A stretch of DNA of 64,000 bases, taken from contig NZ_CP146100.1 of NCBI RefSeq assembly GCF_037023755.1, positions 1,490,501-1,554,500 on the forward strand, written 5' to 3'. A program made the translations under genes and the position numbers. The stretch is from Saccharopolyspora sp. SCSIO 74807 (GTDB lineage Bacteria; Actinomycetota; Actinomycetes; Mycobacteriales; Pseudonocardiaceae). The notes under the pieces were generated by a model, which did no database searches, was not told the DNA's origin, and saw nothing but the letters and a program-made list of their open reading frames with translations. This document shows, one piece after another, positions 1 to 7,626 of the stretch (the stretch's first letter is position 1; the number at the start of each line of letters is the position of its first letter).

Positions 1-1
1 G

Positions 2-325
2 GTGCGGTTCACCGGCGGCATCGGCACGGTCGGCGTGTTCGTCCCGCAGGATCCGGGCGGCCCGGACGAGCTGGCCCGCAACGGGAAGGCCCGGTTCGAC
101 TTCGGCGACTTCTGGTTCAAGGGCCAGCAGATGGGGTGCGGCCAAGCCCCGGTCAAGCGCTACAACCGGCATCTGCGCAACCTGATCCACGAGGGCAAGG
201 CCACCCCGTCCTGGATCGTCTCGCACGACCTGCCGCTGGATGAGGCGCCGAACGCCTACAAGCGCTTCGACGCCCGTGAAGACGGTTGGACGAAGGTGGT
301 CCTGCATCCCGGCCGAACTTCGTGA
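2..325 (+). CDS. Zinc-dependent alcohol dehydrogenase, glutathione-independent formaldehyde dehydrogenase type (3' end only)
   Basis: Only the last ~107 codons are present; the true start and the zinc and NAD sites lie left of the window. The visible part resembles the C-terminal third of the glutathione-independent formaldehyde dehydrogenase branch of the medium-chain dehydrogenases. Its signposts are GDFWFKGQ, the PVKRYNR stretch, and IVSHDLPLDEAPNAY followed by the terminal TKVVLHP. Members of this family oxidise formaldehyde or short alcohols with NAD in the cytoplasm. The stop is TGA at 323-325. The gene runs toward the two tRNA genes on the other strand, and a bidirectional hairpin at 501-534 separates them. 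Substrate cannot be judged from the fragment. Confidence 0.85.
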   Translation: MRFTGGIGTVGVFVPQDPGGPDELARNGKARFDFGDFWFKGQQMGCGQAPVKRYNRHLRNLIHEGKATPSWIVSHDLPLDEAPNAYKRFDAREDGWTKVVLHPGRTS

Positions 326-500
326 AGCACCGACCGCTGCCCGGGGATCGGCGGATTTCCGGGCAGCGAACGACGTTCGGTCGCTTCTTTGACGGAGCAG
401 GGCTTCCGTCTCGCTGACCCGCGAACGTCGCCGCGGCGGCACGCGGCCTGGCGCTGGGCGCCGAGTTCGCGGCGGGAGTTCGGCGATTCGATCCCCACAA

Positions 501-534
501 GCAAAAAACCCCCTGCTGCACAGGGGGTTTTTGC
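501..534. terminator. Bidirectional intrinsic terminator
   Basis: A 12-bp stem (504-515 pairs with 521-532) has a run of A on the left and a run of T on the right, around a C5/G5 core and a 5-nt loop. It can end transcription of the dehydrogenase on the plus strand and of the two tRNA genes on the minus strand. It is one of the few U-tract terminators in this window. Confidence 0.85.
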
Positions 535-549
535 TGTCTCGACCAGACG

Positions 550-622
550 CGCGCCCGTAGGGATTCGAACCCCAAACCTTCTGATCCGTAGTCAGATGCT
601 CTATCCGTTGAGCTACGGGCGC
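550..622 (-). tRNA. tRNA-Arg (anticodon ACG)
   Basis: The minus strand folds as a 73-nt tRNA. The 7-bp acceptor GCGCCCG pairs with CGGGCGC. The D arm is followed by an anticodon stem TCTGA/TCAGA enclosing CTACGGA, so the anticodon is ACG, and the T arm has GGTTCGAATCC. CCA is not encoded. It lies 37 nt from tRNA-Ser(GCT) on the same strand and upstream of the terminator at 501-534, so the two are probably co-transcribed. Confidence 0.95.
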
Positions 623-659
623 TTGTTCAGTTGTGGATCCCCGCCGGGCGGGAACCCCG

Positions 660-749
660 CGGAGGCTCCGGGATTTGAACCCGGGAGGGGGCGTGACCCC
701 CAACCGCATTAGCAGTGCGGCGCCATAGACCAGACTAGGCGAAGCCTCC
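660..749 (-). tRNA. tRNA-Ser (anticodon GCT)
   Basis: A 90-nt class II tRNA on the minus strand. The acceptor stem is GGAGGCT/AGCCTCC with discriminator G. The anticodon stem CCGCA/TGCGG encloses CTGCTAA, giving anticodon GCT. A long variable arm (GGGGGTCACGCCCCC) is typical of serine tRNAs, and the T arm has GGTTCAAATCC. CCA is not encoded. Confidence 0.95.
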
Positions 750-827
750 CGGTGTCCTCTCGGCCACTGCGGAAAGCCTACACAACCTGCCATCGCGGCG
801 ACAAAGGGGGGTCCGCCCGGCCGGAGC

Positions 828-2822
828 TCAGCTCCCGGCGTCCTTCCCGAGCTGCACGAACGGGTTCAGCGCGGCCGGATTGCGCAGGGCGTCGCGGCTC
901 ACGGCCCGCTCCGGGTCGGCGCCTGCGAGGATCTTCTTCACCGGCACCTCCAGCTTCTTGCCGTTCAGCGTCTGCGGGACCTCGTCGACGACGATGAACC
1001 GGTTCGGCACGTGCCGCGGCGAGAGCTGGGACCGCAGCTGCCGCTTGAGCTCCGGCTCGACGTCCGCCAGCTCCGCGCCTTCGGCCAGGACCAGGAAGCA
1101 CAGCAATTCGCCCTCGCCGCCCGCCGCGCCGGAGGTGTCGATCACGAGCGAGTCGGTCACCTCGTCGAATCCCTCGACCACCCGGTAGAACTCGGCGGTT
1201 CCCATCCGGATGCCGCCACGGTTCAACGTCGAGTCGCTGCGGCCGTGGATCACCAAGGTCTCCCGCTCGGTGACCTCCACCCAGTCGCCGTGCCGCCACA
1301 CGCCCGGATACGTGTCGAAGTACGCCTCGTGCAGGCGGGAACCGTCCGGGTCGTTCCAGAAGAACACCGGCATCGACGGCATCGGCTTGGTGATCACCAG
1401 CTCGCCGACCTCGCCGTGCAGTTCCCGGCCGTCCTCGGAGTAGGACCGCACCGCCGCCCCCAGCAGCGGGCAGGAGATCTCGCCGAGCCACACCGGAACG
1501 TCCGGTGCCGCGCCGACGACCGCGGTGCACAGGTCCGTCCCGCCGGAGACGCTGGCGATCTGCACGCGCTCGCCCACCGCGTCGGCGACCCAGCGGAAGC
1601 CGTCGGTGCTCAGCGGCGAACCGGTCGAGCCGACCGCGCGCAGCGCCGAGAGGTCGTAGTCGGCCTTCGGCCGCAGCTCGCTTTTCAGGCAGCTCTGGAT
1701 GAACGGCGCTGAGGTGCCGAAGTAGCTCACCCGGTGGCGCTGCGCGAGCTCCCACAACGCGTTCAGCGAAGGATGCCCGGGGCTGCCGTCGAACAGCAGC
1801 AGCCGGGCGCCGGTGAGCAACCCGCCGAGCAGGAAGTTCCACATCATCCAGCCGGTCGTGGTGAACCAGAAGAACGTGTCGCCCGGACCGAGGTCGCAGT
1901 GCAGCCCGACCGACTTGAGCTGTTCGACGACCATGCCGCCGTGGCCGTGCACGATGCCCTTCGGCAAACCGGTGGTGCCGGACGAGTAGAGCACCCACAG
2001 CGGGTGGTCGAACGGCACGGCGTCGAAGGCGAGCTCGGCGTCGCGGTGCCGTCGCAGCAGCTCCGCCCAGTCCGCGCAGCCGTCGAGTTCGCCGGCGCCG
2101 ACGTAGTCGACCAGCACGGTGCTCGCCAACCCGGGCAGCATTCCGCGCAGTTCGTCCACAGTGGACCTGATGTCGTAGCGCTTGCCGCCGTAGACGTAGC
2201 CGTCGACGGCGACCAGCACCTTCGGCTCGATCTGCACGAACCGGTCGGCGACCGCGCGCAGCCCGAAGTCCGGTGAGCACGACGACCAGATCGCACCCAG
2301 GCTCGCGGCCGCCAGGAACGCGATCAGCGTCTCCGGGCAGTTCGGGGCCAGCGCCGCGACCCGGTCACCGCGGCCCACGCCCTGCTCGGCCAGCGCCGCC
2401 CGCATCGCGGCCACGCGGGCGCGCAGCTCGCCGTAGGTGAGCTCGGCCTCGAGCCCGTCCTCGCGGGCGAACACGATCGCCGAGTCCTGATCCCGCTTCG
2501 CTTCGCCCCCGTTTCCTTCAACGCGGCGCAGCGCGTGCTCGGCGTAGTTCAACGTCGCGCCGGGGAACCACTCCGCACCCGGCATGACCTCGGCGGGCAG
2601 CACCCGGCTCGGCCGCTCGTGGAACGTGACGCCGAAGAAGTCCGCGACGGCTCCCCAGAACCCCTCCAGGTCCGTGATCGACCAGCGCCACAGCGCCCGG
2701 TAGTCCGGCAGGTCCACGCCCCGCTCGGTACGCAGCCACTCGCGGAAGTCCTCGATCCGGGTGCGGCGGACCTGGTCCGGCGCGGGCTGCCACAGCAATT
2801 CGGGAGCCGTACTGGAAGTCAT
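828..2822 (-). CDS. aacS: Acetoacetate-CoA ligase (acetoacetyl-CoA synthetase)
   Basis: A 664-residue adenylate-forming enzyme that activates acetoacetate to acetoacetyl-CoA with ATP in the cytoplasm. The length fits the family, which is longer than typical acyl-CoA ligases. Visible motifs are the N-terminal ACAS_N-like stretch LLWQPAPDQV, the P-loop YSSGTTGLPKGIVHGHGG near residue 279, the TGSTG and GGTD stretches, and a C-terminal catalytic lysine in LNGKKLEVPVKK. The ATG at 2822 is preceded by AGGAAA. The dienelactone hydrolase-like gene lies upstream on the same strand, and the gap between them holds the DnaA-box-like cluster. A role in ketone body or polyhydroxybutyrate metabolism is usual for the family. 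Confidence 0.9.
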   Translation of the reverse strand: MTSSTAPELLWQPAPDQVRRTRIEDFREWLRTERGVDLPDYRALWRWSITDLEGFWGAVADFFGVTFHERPSRVLPAEVMPGAEWFPGATLNYAEHALRRVEGNGGEAKRDQDSAIVFAREDGLEAELTYGELRARVAAMRAALAEQGVGRGDRVAALAPNCPETLIAFLAAASLGAIWSSCSPDFGLRAVADRFVQIEPKVLVAVDGYVYGGKRYDIRSTVDELRGMLPGLASTVLVDYVGAGELDGCADWAELLRRHRDAELAFDAVPFDHPLWVLYSSGTTGLPKGIVHGHGGMVVEQLKSVGLHCDLGPGDTFFWFTTTGWMMWNFLLGGLLTGARLLLFDGSPGHPSLNALWELAQRHRVSYFGTSAPFIQSCLKSELRPKADYDLSALRAVGSTGSPLSTDGFRWVADAVGERVQIASVSGGTDLCTAVVGAAPDVPVWLGEISCPLLGAAVRSYSEDGRELHGEVGELVITKPMPSMPVFFWNDPDGSRLHEAYFDTYPGVWRHGDWVEVTERETLVIHGRSDSTLNRGGIRMGTAEFYRVVEGFDEVTDSLVIDTSGAAGGEGELLCFLVLAEGAELADVEPELKRQLRSQLSPRHVPNRFIVVDEVPQTLNGKKLEVPVKKILAGADPERAVSRDALRNPAALNPFVQLGKDAGS

Positions 2823-2891
2823 GCACGTTTCCTAACCCACGAAGACGCCCGGACGCCATAGCCGGGAGACCAGGTGTGCACCGGAAACAAT

Positions 2892-2936
2892 TCATCCACA
2901 GCGACTGTGGACAAGTTGTCCACACATTGTGGATCG
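2892..2936. promoter_or_regulatory. Cluster of four DnaA-box-like 9-mers with a 19-bp palindrome
   Basis: Four 9-mers fit the actinobacterial DnaA box (TTGTCCACA) closely: TCATCCACA (2892-2900), TGTGGACAA (2906-2914, reverse), TTGTCCACA (2916-2924) and TGTGGATCG (2928-2936, reverse). The middle two form the perfect palindrome TGTGGACAAGTTGTCCACA. The cluster lies in the 117-bp gap upstream of aacS. It may be a DnaA-binding cluster, or the operator of a repressor that recognises a similar palindrome. Confidence 0.55.
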
Positions 2937-2939
2937 AGG

Positions 2940-3644
2940 TCAGCGCAGGTGCGTGTCGAACCAGTTCCGCGCCCGCTGCCACGCCTCGACCGCGGCGCTC
3001 GAATCGGTGTCGAAGCGGTGGTCGCTGCGCGCGTAGTGCACGACGTCCGTGGCGACCCGGGCGGTGGCCGCCGCGTCCCGCAGCTTGCCGACCTCCGCGG
3101 CCGGGATGCCCGGGTCGAGCTCGCTGTAGAGCCCCAGCCACGGGCAGGTCAGCTCACCGGCGATCTCCACCAGCGCAGGCAGCCCATCGGAGAGCGGTTC
3201 GAGGATGCCGCCACCGCCGACGGTCACCGCAGCTCCGAGGCTGCGGCTGCCCGCCACCACCAGCGCCGCCGAGCCGCCGATGTCGAACCCGATGACCCCT
3301 TGCCGGTCGGCGGGCACGCCCCGGTCGGTCAGCCACACGAACGCCGCGTCCGAGTCGGCGAGGATCGACTCGCCGCTCAGCCGCTGCACCTGGTCGTTGA
3401 CCTGGTCGTCGCCGTGGCCGTCGGAGAGCTCGTCGGTGCCGTCGCGGTGGTAGAGGTGCGGCGCCACCGTCAGCCAGCCCTCGTCGGCGAGGCTGCTCAC
3501 CAGCGAGCGCACTCGGCCGGTCACGCCCCGGGCTTCGTGCAGCACCACCAGCCCGCCGCGCACGACGTTGTCCGGTTCGGCGACGGTCATCCGCAGCGTG
3601 CTGCCGTCGGTGAGCGCGAGCGTCTCGGTCCGGGATTCGGTCAT
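2940..3644 (-). CDS. Dienelactone hydrolase family protein with altered nucleophile position
   Basis: A 234-residue alpha/beta-hydrolase-fold protein, usual length for the DLH family. The ATG at 3644 (MTESRTETLAL) was chosen because the reading frame upstream of it does not look like protein. VVLHEARGV near the N-terminus is the family's E-containing oxyanion stretch. YSELDPGIP and SDHRFDT sit where the acid and histidine of the triad are expected. The nucleophile elbow reads GFDIGG, where the family has G-x-C-x-G-G, so the catalytic Cys is Asp here. It may therefore be a non-canonical or inactive member. Substrate is unknown. It precedes aacS on the same strand. Confidence 0.75.
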   Translation of the reverse strand: MTESRTETLALTDGSTLRMTVAEPDNVVRGGLVVLHEARGVTGRVRSLVSSLADEGWLTVAPHLYHRDGTDELSDGHGDDQVNDQVQRLSGESILADSDAAFVWLTDRGVPADRQGVIGFDIGGSAALVVAGSRSLGAAVTVGGGGILEPLSDGLPALVEIAGELTCPWLGLYSELDPGIPAAEVGKLRDAAATARVATDVVHYARSDHRFDTDSSAAVEAWQRARNWFDTHLR

Positions 3645-4045
3645 GTCGTTCAGGTAACCAGGTACGGGTGAACAAAAGTCAACGTGATCGTCCGGATGGC
3701 GGTAGGTCGCTGACGCTCCGTCCACGAGCACCGCCGGTGACTCGTCGCCGCCCCGCCAGCGTGCGGAGAAACTCGATCGCAACGGCCACGAACTGCGATG
3801 ATTCGACCTCCGCAACACCCGCGCCGAGCCGCGCGAACGCCCGGATCCGCACCGGCACCGCACCCGCGACGTGGCACGCATTACACCCGGTCGGCGTCCG
3901 CAGCGCACAGGAACCGACAAGTCGCCCGCGGGTGTCGAACACGCGCGAATCGACGCCGCTCGGGGTGCCACCGCAGAGCCGCACCGCGCTCTAGAGTTGG
4001 CGGGCGACACCGTCGCCCGCGGTACGTCGAACCAAGGAGCCGTGC
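3645..4045. promoter_or_regulatory. 401-bp intergenic region with possible pat promoter and hairpin
   Basis: I see no convincing gene here. The open frames have no start with a ribosome site and read as antisense shadows. TAGAGT at 3992-3997 could be a -10 element for pat. It is followed by a perfect 9-bp inverted repeat (4000-4008 and 4012-4020, 3-nt loop) in the presumed leader, and then AAGGAG before the ATG at 4046. The left half may also hold the promoter of the divergent hydrolase gene, but no consensus stands out. Confidence 0.35.
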
Positions 4046-5101
4046 ATGACCGTCCGCATCCGCGCAGACCTCGACCAGCTGCCCGCCTACGTCGCAGGCC
4101 GCACCGTCCCCGGTGCGATCAAGCTGGCCAGCAACGAAGTCTCAGCCGGTCCGCTGCCCGGCGTCGAGGCGGCGATCGCGCGCGCGGCCGCGGACGTGCA
4201 CCGCTACCCCGACATGGGCGCGACCCGGCTCACCGGAACGCTCGCGGAGCGCCTCGACGTCGCGCCGGAGCGAATCGCCATCGGCTGCGGCTCGGTGGCG
4301 CTGTGCGAACAACTCGTGCAGATCACCTGCACCGCCGAGGACCAGGTCGTTTTCCCGTGGCGCTCGTTCGAGGCGTACCCGATCGTCACGCAGGTGCACG
4401 GCGCCGGGCAGGTCCCGGTACCGCTGAGCACCGGGCACGCGCTCGACCTGGACGCACTGGCCGCCGCGATCACGCCTGCGACCCGGCTGGTGTTCGTGTG
4501 CACGCCGAACAACCCGACGGGCACCGCGCTGCGCCGCGCCGAGCTGGAGCGGTTCCTGGACGCGGTGCCGTCGGACGTGCTGGTGGTGCTCGACGAGGCG
4601 TACCGCGAGTTCGTCACCGACCCCGACGTGCCGGACGGCATCGAGCTGTCCCGCCGGTACGCCAACGTGCTGTCGCTGCGGACGTTCTCGAAGGCGTACG
4701 GGCTGGCGGGCCTGCGCGTCGGCTACGCGGTCGGCCCGGAGCACGTGATCGAAGCGCTGCGCAAGGTCTGCATCCCGTTCAGCATCAACGCGGTCGGCCA
4801 GGCCGCCGCGCTGGCCTCGCTGGACGCGGGCAACGAGCTGAAGGATCGCTGCGAGTCGGTCGCCGCCGAACGCGTCCGGGTCCGCGACGACCTGCTCGCG
4901 CTCGGCTACGACGTTCCGGAGACGCAGGCGAACTTCGTGTGGCTCGCGCTGGGCGAGCGGACGCAGGAGTTCAACGAGCACTGCATGGCCGAGGGGGTGG
5001 TGGTGCGCGCGTTCGCCGGGGACGGAACCCGCGTCACCATCGGCGGCGCCGCGGAGAACGACGCTTTCCTGGCGGCCGCCCGCTCGTTCCGGAAAACCTG
5101 A
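4046..5101 (+). CDS. pat: Aromatic/histidinol-phosphate aminotransferase (Pat/HisC2)
   Basis: A 351-residue fold-type I PLP aminotransferase. It resembles the M. tuberculosis Rv3772 product closely from the N-terminus on (TVPGAIKLASNE, RYPD, CGSVALCEQLVQ). Key residues are visible: TPNNPTG, the PLP-contacting Asp in VVLDEAY, the Schiff-base lysine in TFSKAYGLAGLRVGY and the carboxylate-binding Arg in the C-terminal third (RVTIGG). It transfers amino groups to phenylpyruvate or imidazole-acetol phosphate in the cytoplasm. AAGGAG lies 5-10 nt before the ATG. It marks the left edge of the region syntenic with Rv3772-Rv3809c, although genes unrelated to that block separate it from the next member. 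Confidence 0.9.
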   Translation: MTVRIRADLDQLPAYVAGRTVPGAIKLASNEVSAGPLPGVEAAIARAAADVHRYPDMGATRLTGTLAERLDVAPERIAIGCGSVALCEQLVQITCTAEDQVVFPWRSFEAYPIVTQVHGAGQVPVPLSTGHALDLDALAAAITPATRLVFVCTPNNPTGTALRRAELERFLDAVPSDVLVVLDEAYREFVTDPDVPDGIELSRRYANVLSLRTFSKAYGLAGLRVGYAVGPEHVIEALRKVCIPFSINAVGQAAALASLDAGNELKDRCESVAAERVRVRDDLLALGYDVPETQANFVWLALGERTQEFNEHCMAEGVVVRAFAGDGTRVTIGGAAENDAFLAAARSFRKT

Positions 5102-5177
5102 CACCACGAGGGGAAGCCGCTGATCGCCCCGCGTTGCTAGGGTCCATCCGGCGAACGGTCGACGGCGGGGAGCGGCT

Positions 5178-5933
5178 ATGCAGCAGATACCGGACGGCAT
5201 GCGCGCCGCGTACCTCGTCGTCGATGCCGTGACGGGAAAAGTGCTGCGCACCCGGCACGCCGACGACAAGATCCGGTCCGCATCGCTGGTGAAACCGCTG
5301 ATCGCGGTGGACCACCTGCTGCGGCTGGACGGTCCGGTCCCGGACGCCGACCGCGTCCTGCTGGAGCCGATGCTGCGGGCCAGCGACGACGACGCGGCCA
5401 GCGAGCTCTGGGACCGCGGCGGGCGCAACGACGTGGTCGGACGGATGGTCGCGGAAATGGGGCTGGTCGACACCGCGCCGCCGCGCGATCCGGAGATGTG
5501 GGGATACACCGCGATCACCGCGGCGGACGTGGTCCGGATCTACGACTACCTGCGCAGTTCGGGCAGCGTCGGGGAATACGTGCTGGCGAACCTGGGCGAG
5601 TACACGAAATTCGCCTCGGACGGCTTCGACCAGGGCTTCGGCCTGCCCGACGGCGCCGACCACCCGGTAGCGGTCAAGCAGGGCTGGTCCGGTTTCGGCC
5701 CCGGCCCGAACGAATCCGTCAACGGCAAGAGCCGCCGCAGGGTCCCCGACGAGCGGATCGATCTGCAGCGGCCCGCCATGCACAGCACCGGAACCGTGCG
5801 GCACGGCGACCGCGAGCGGATCATGGTGGTGCTCACCCTGCAGCCCGAAGCGACCAGCTGGGACGCGTCCGCGGCGCGGATCACCGAATTGACCCGCGAA
5901 CTCGACGCGGAAGCGGCGAAAACGTCGGAGTAG
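5178..5933 (+). CDS. Class A beta-lactamase-like serine hydrolase, no signal peptide
   Basis: A 251-residue protein with the penicillin-recognising fold signature: S36-x-x-K39 (SLVK), S69-D-D in the place of SDN, and KQG (VKQGWSG) in the place of KTG. It lacks the N-terminal signal peptide seen in its two paralogues at 45030 and 46081, with which it shares long stretches (DGFDQ-FGLP, KQGWSGFG, MHSTG/MHTTG, LTLQP). Most beta-lactamase-like enzymes act outside the membrane, so a cytoplasmic form would be odd. A missed upstream start is unlikely because the ATG has a purine-rich site (GGGGAG) close by and TAGGGT at 5136 could be its -10. Substrate is unknown; activity on beta-lactams is not implied. 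Confidence 0.75.
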   Translation: MQQIPDGMRAAYLVVDAVTGKVLRTRHADDKIRSASLVKPLIAVDHLLRLDGPVPDADRVLLEPMLRASDDDAASELWDRGGRNDVVGRMVAEMGLVDTAPPRDPEMWGYTAITAADVVRIYDYLRSSGSVGEYVLANLGEYTKFASDGFDQGFGLPDGADHPVAVKQGWSGFGPGPNESVNGKSRRRVPDERIDLQRPAMHSTGTVRHGDRERIMVVLTLQPEATSWDASAARITELTRELDAEAAKTSE

Positions 5934-5941
5934 CGCCACGT

Positions 5942-6009
5942 TCTCCCGCGGTCGCCCACCGGGCTGCGGGAGATGTCCGGCGAAGAGAGGGGGAGTACTT
6001 CGCCGGACA
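5942..6009. terminator. Two consecutive hairpins after the serine hydrolase gene
   Basis: The first stem is TCTCCCGC (5942-5949) with GCGGGAGA (5966-5973). It is directly followed by a 12-bp perfect stem TGTCCGGCGAAG (5974-5985) with CTTCGCCGGACA (5998-6009). There is no T-run, as is common for actinobacterial terminators. It lies between the convergent genes ending at 5933 and 6153. Confidence 0.6.
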
Positions 6010-6152
6010 CCCCACGAGGTGATCCCGGCGGCAACCGGTGATCACGCCGACTGCGTAGTGAACTACGCCGAGGGCGAATCTAGCCGCACCCGTGGAAAAC
6101 CCGCCGGGCACGAGCACCATGATCGCTCGTTCGAGTGGAAGATCTTGCCCGT

Positions 6153-6908
6153 TCAGCGGCCGGTGGAGCGAGCTTCGGCTTCGTCCGGCGGGCGCGGCTG
6201 GTAGTGGTCGGCGGCCGGTTTGCCGACTTCCTCCTCGCTGACCCGGTCCTCGCCGCGGCGGCGGAAGAACCGGAAACCGGGAATGCCGACGATCGCGCGG
6301 CGCACGTCGTGGGTGACTTCCAGCAGTTCGTGGATCTCCGGGCCGACCTTGTCCAGCGTGCGCAGGATCGGCAGCACGTCCGACAGCACGTGCTCGGTGA
6401 GCACCGGCAGCTCGTCGACCAGCCGGATCGCCGCATCGACCTCTTTCTGCGAGAGCTCGTCGACGAACCGCTGCGCCATCGGCGCGGCACGGCGCGCCAC
6501 CGGTTCGTAGGTGTTGAGCAGTTCGTCGGCCACCGCGGCGGTCTTCTGCACATCGCGCACGGTGTCCGCGGCGTCGGCGCTGACTCCACCGGCTTCCGCG
6601 ACCAGCTTGCGCGCTCCGGCGGAGATGTCCGCGGCTTCGGCCACGGTGCCCGCGGCGGCATCGGCGGTGTTGCGGGCTTGCCGCAGCACTTCCTCGACCT
6701 CGCCGACGGTGCGGTCGGTGCGCGCCAGGGTTTCCTCGGCCCCGTCGACGATGGTGTTGACCCGGCGCAGCAACATCTCCACCTGATCGACCAGTCCCAG
6801 CACCCTGGCCGGCGCGGTCGCCGCGGTCGTGGCCGACTCCACCGCCCAGCCGACGGTGGACTTCGCGACGCCCAGCACGTCGCCGGGCGTGGGGATGCGG
6901 ATCAACAT
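6153..6908 (-). CDS. Alpha-helical coiled-coil protein of unknown function
   Basis: A 251-residue protein with no signal peptide or obvious membrane helix. After an N-terminal stretch (MLIRIPTPGDVLG), most of the sequence is heptad-like helix with alternating hydrophobic and charged residues (LVDQVEMLLRRVNTI, EEVLRQARNTADAA). A phasin- or apolipoprotein-like amphipathic pattern is possible. The C-terminus is basic then acidic (FRFFRRRGEDRVSEEE). The ATG at 6908 was chosen over the longer frame because upstream codons cover a large hairpin and the upstream gene. I do not recognise a named family. It lies downstream of the chaplin-like gene on the same strand. Confidence 0.6.
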   Translation of the reverse strand: MLIRIPTPGDVLGVAKSTVGWAVESATTAATAPARVLGLVDQVEMLLRRVNTIVDGAEETLARTDRTVGEVEEVLRQARNTADAAAGTVAEAADISAGARKLVAEAGGVSADAADTVRDVQKTAAVADELLNTYEPVARRAAPMAQRFVDELSQKEVDAAIRLVDELPVLTEHVLSDVLPILRTLDKVGPEIHELLEVTHDVRRAIVGIPGFRFFRRRGEDRVSEEEVGKPAADHYQPRPPDEAEARSTGR

Positions 6909-6920
6909 GCCCCTACTGTG

Positions 6921-6977
6921 CACGTGCCCGCACCCCGTCGACCACAACCGTGGCCGGAGACGGGGTGCGGGCACGTG
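6921..6977 (-). terminator. 57-bp perfect-stem hairpin between two minus-strand genes
   Basis: CACGTGCCCGCACCCCGTC (6921-6939) pairs perfectly with 6959-6977. The 19-nt loop can itself fold (CCAC/GTGG). It starts 21 nt beyond the stop of the chaplin-like gene (minus direction) and ends just before the start of the coiled-coil gene. It most likely terminates or attenuates transcription between them. There is no U-run. Confidence 0.65.
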
Positions 6978-6997
6978 GTAGTGAGCTCCGCCGCTGG

Positions 6998-7489
6998 TCA
7001 GCCCGTTACGGCGGCGTGACCGGCGACCGCGACCGGGCTCGGCGCCGCGGGCAGCTCGGCGGGTGAGACCGCTTCCTGGGCCGGTGCCTGCTGTTGCGGA
7101 GCCTGCTCCGGAGCCTGTTCCGGTGCCGGAGCGGGAGCCGGAGCGGGAGCCGGCCCCGGAGCGGGGCCCGGGGCAGGCACCGGCGGCGGCGCAGGCGCGT
7201 GCGGCTTCTCGGGCTTCGGCGGCTTCGGCTTCTCGGGCTTCGGCTTCTCCGGCTTGGGCTTGTCCTCGGGCTTGCAACCCGAGCCGTCCGGAGAGAGCCC
7301 GTCGGCGACGGCGCCGACGACGGCGACGCTGCTGTTGCACAGCTGGATCGGCGCCACGTTCACGTTGTCGTCGTTGCCGCCGTTGACACCATCGTTCTGG
7401 GTACCGTCCGCGGACGCCGGGACGGCGGTGAGCAGCAATCCGGCGGTCGCGGTTACGACACCGGCGAAGTAGCAGGCATTTTTGCGCAC
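6998..7489 (-). CDS. Secreted chaplin-like protein with proline-rich tail
   Basis: A 163-residue protein. It has a clear signal peptide (MRKNACYF..., hydrophobic core, cleavage after VPASA near residue 27). It then has a short N-rich module with two cysteines 21 residues apart around SSVAVVGAV, which matches the pattern of a chaplin domain (N-V-x-V-P-x-x-x-C-G-N-x-V-x-V-V-G ... C). After the second Cys comes a lysine/proline-rich region (KPEKPKPEKP) and a PAPG/PAPA repeat that could span the wall. No LPxTG sorting motif is present. Chaplins coat aerial hyphae and spores of streptomycetes. Assignment to that family is by motif only. Confidence 0.6.
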   Translation of the reverse strand: MRKNACYFAGVVTATAGLLLTAVPASADGTQNDGVNGGNDDNVNVAPIQLCNSSVAVVGAVADGLSPDGSGCKPEDKPKPEKPKPEKPKPPKPEKPHAPAPPPVPAPGPAPGPAPAPAPAPAPEQAPEQAPQQQAPAQEAVSPAELPAAPSPVAVAGHAAVTG

Positions 7490-7626
7490 TGTCGCACTTC
7501 CTTCGGTTTCGATTACGGGGTTCCTCGGTCCGCCCTCACCGCACCCCGTCGTCCGGTGAGGCCGGGTCCGTCCTTTCGCGACAGGTCCCGTTGGGTCCTG
7601 TCACCGCGCGGCCGTAGCGCCCGCGG

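Noticed and set aside
778-2280. Long open frames on both strands within aacS (for example 500 codons on the minus strand in another frame)
   Set aside because: They are Arg/Ala/Gly-rich translations of a high-GC gene in the wrong frame; the adenylate-forming motifs are only in the 828-2822 frame.
3668-3994. Open frames of about 100 codons on both strands upstream of pat
   Set aside because: They read as Arg/Pro-rich shadows with no start signal; treated as intergenic.
6019-6204. 61-codon open frame on the plus strand between convergent genes
   Set aside because: No ribosome site; it covers terminator-like repeats and the 3' end of the opposite gene.
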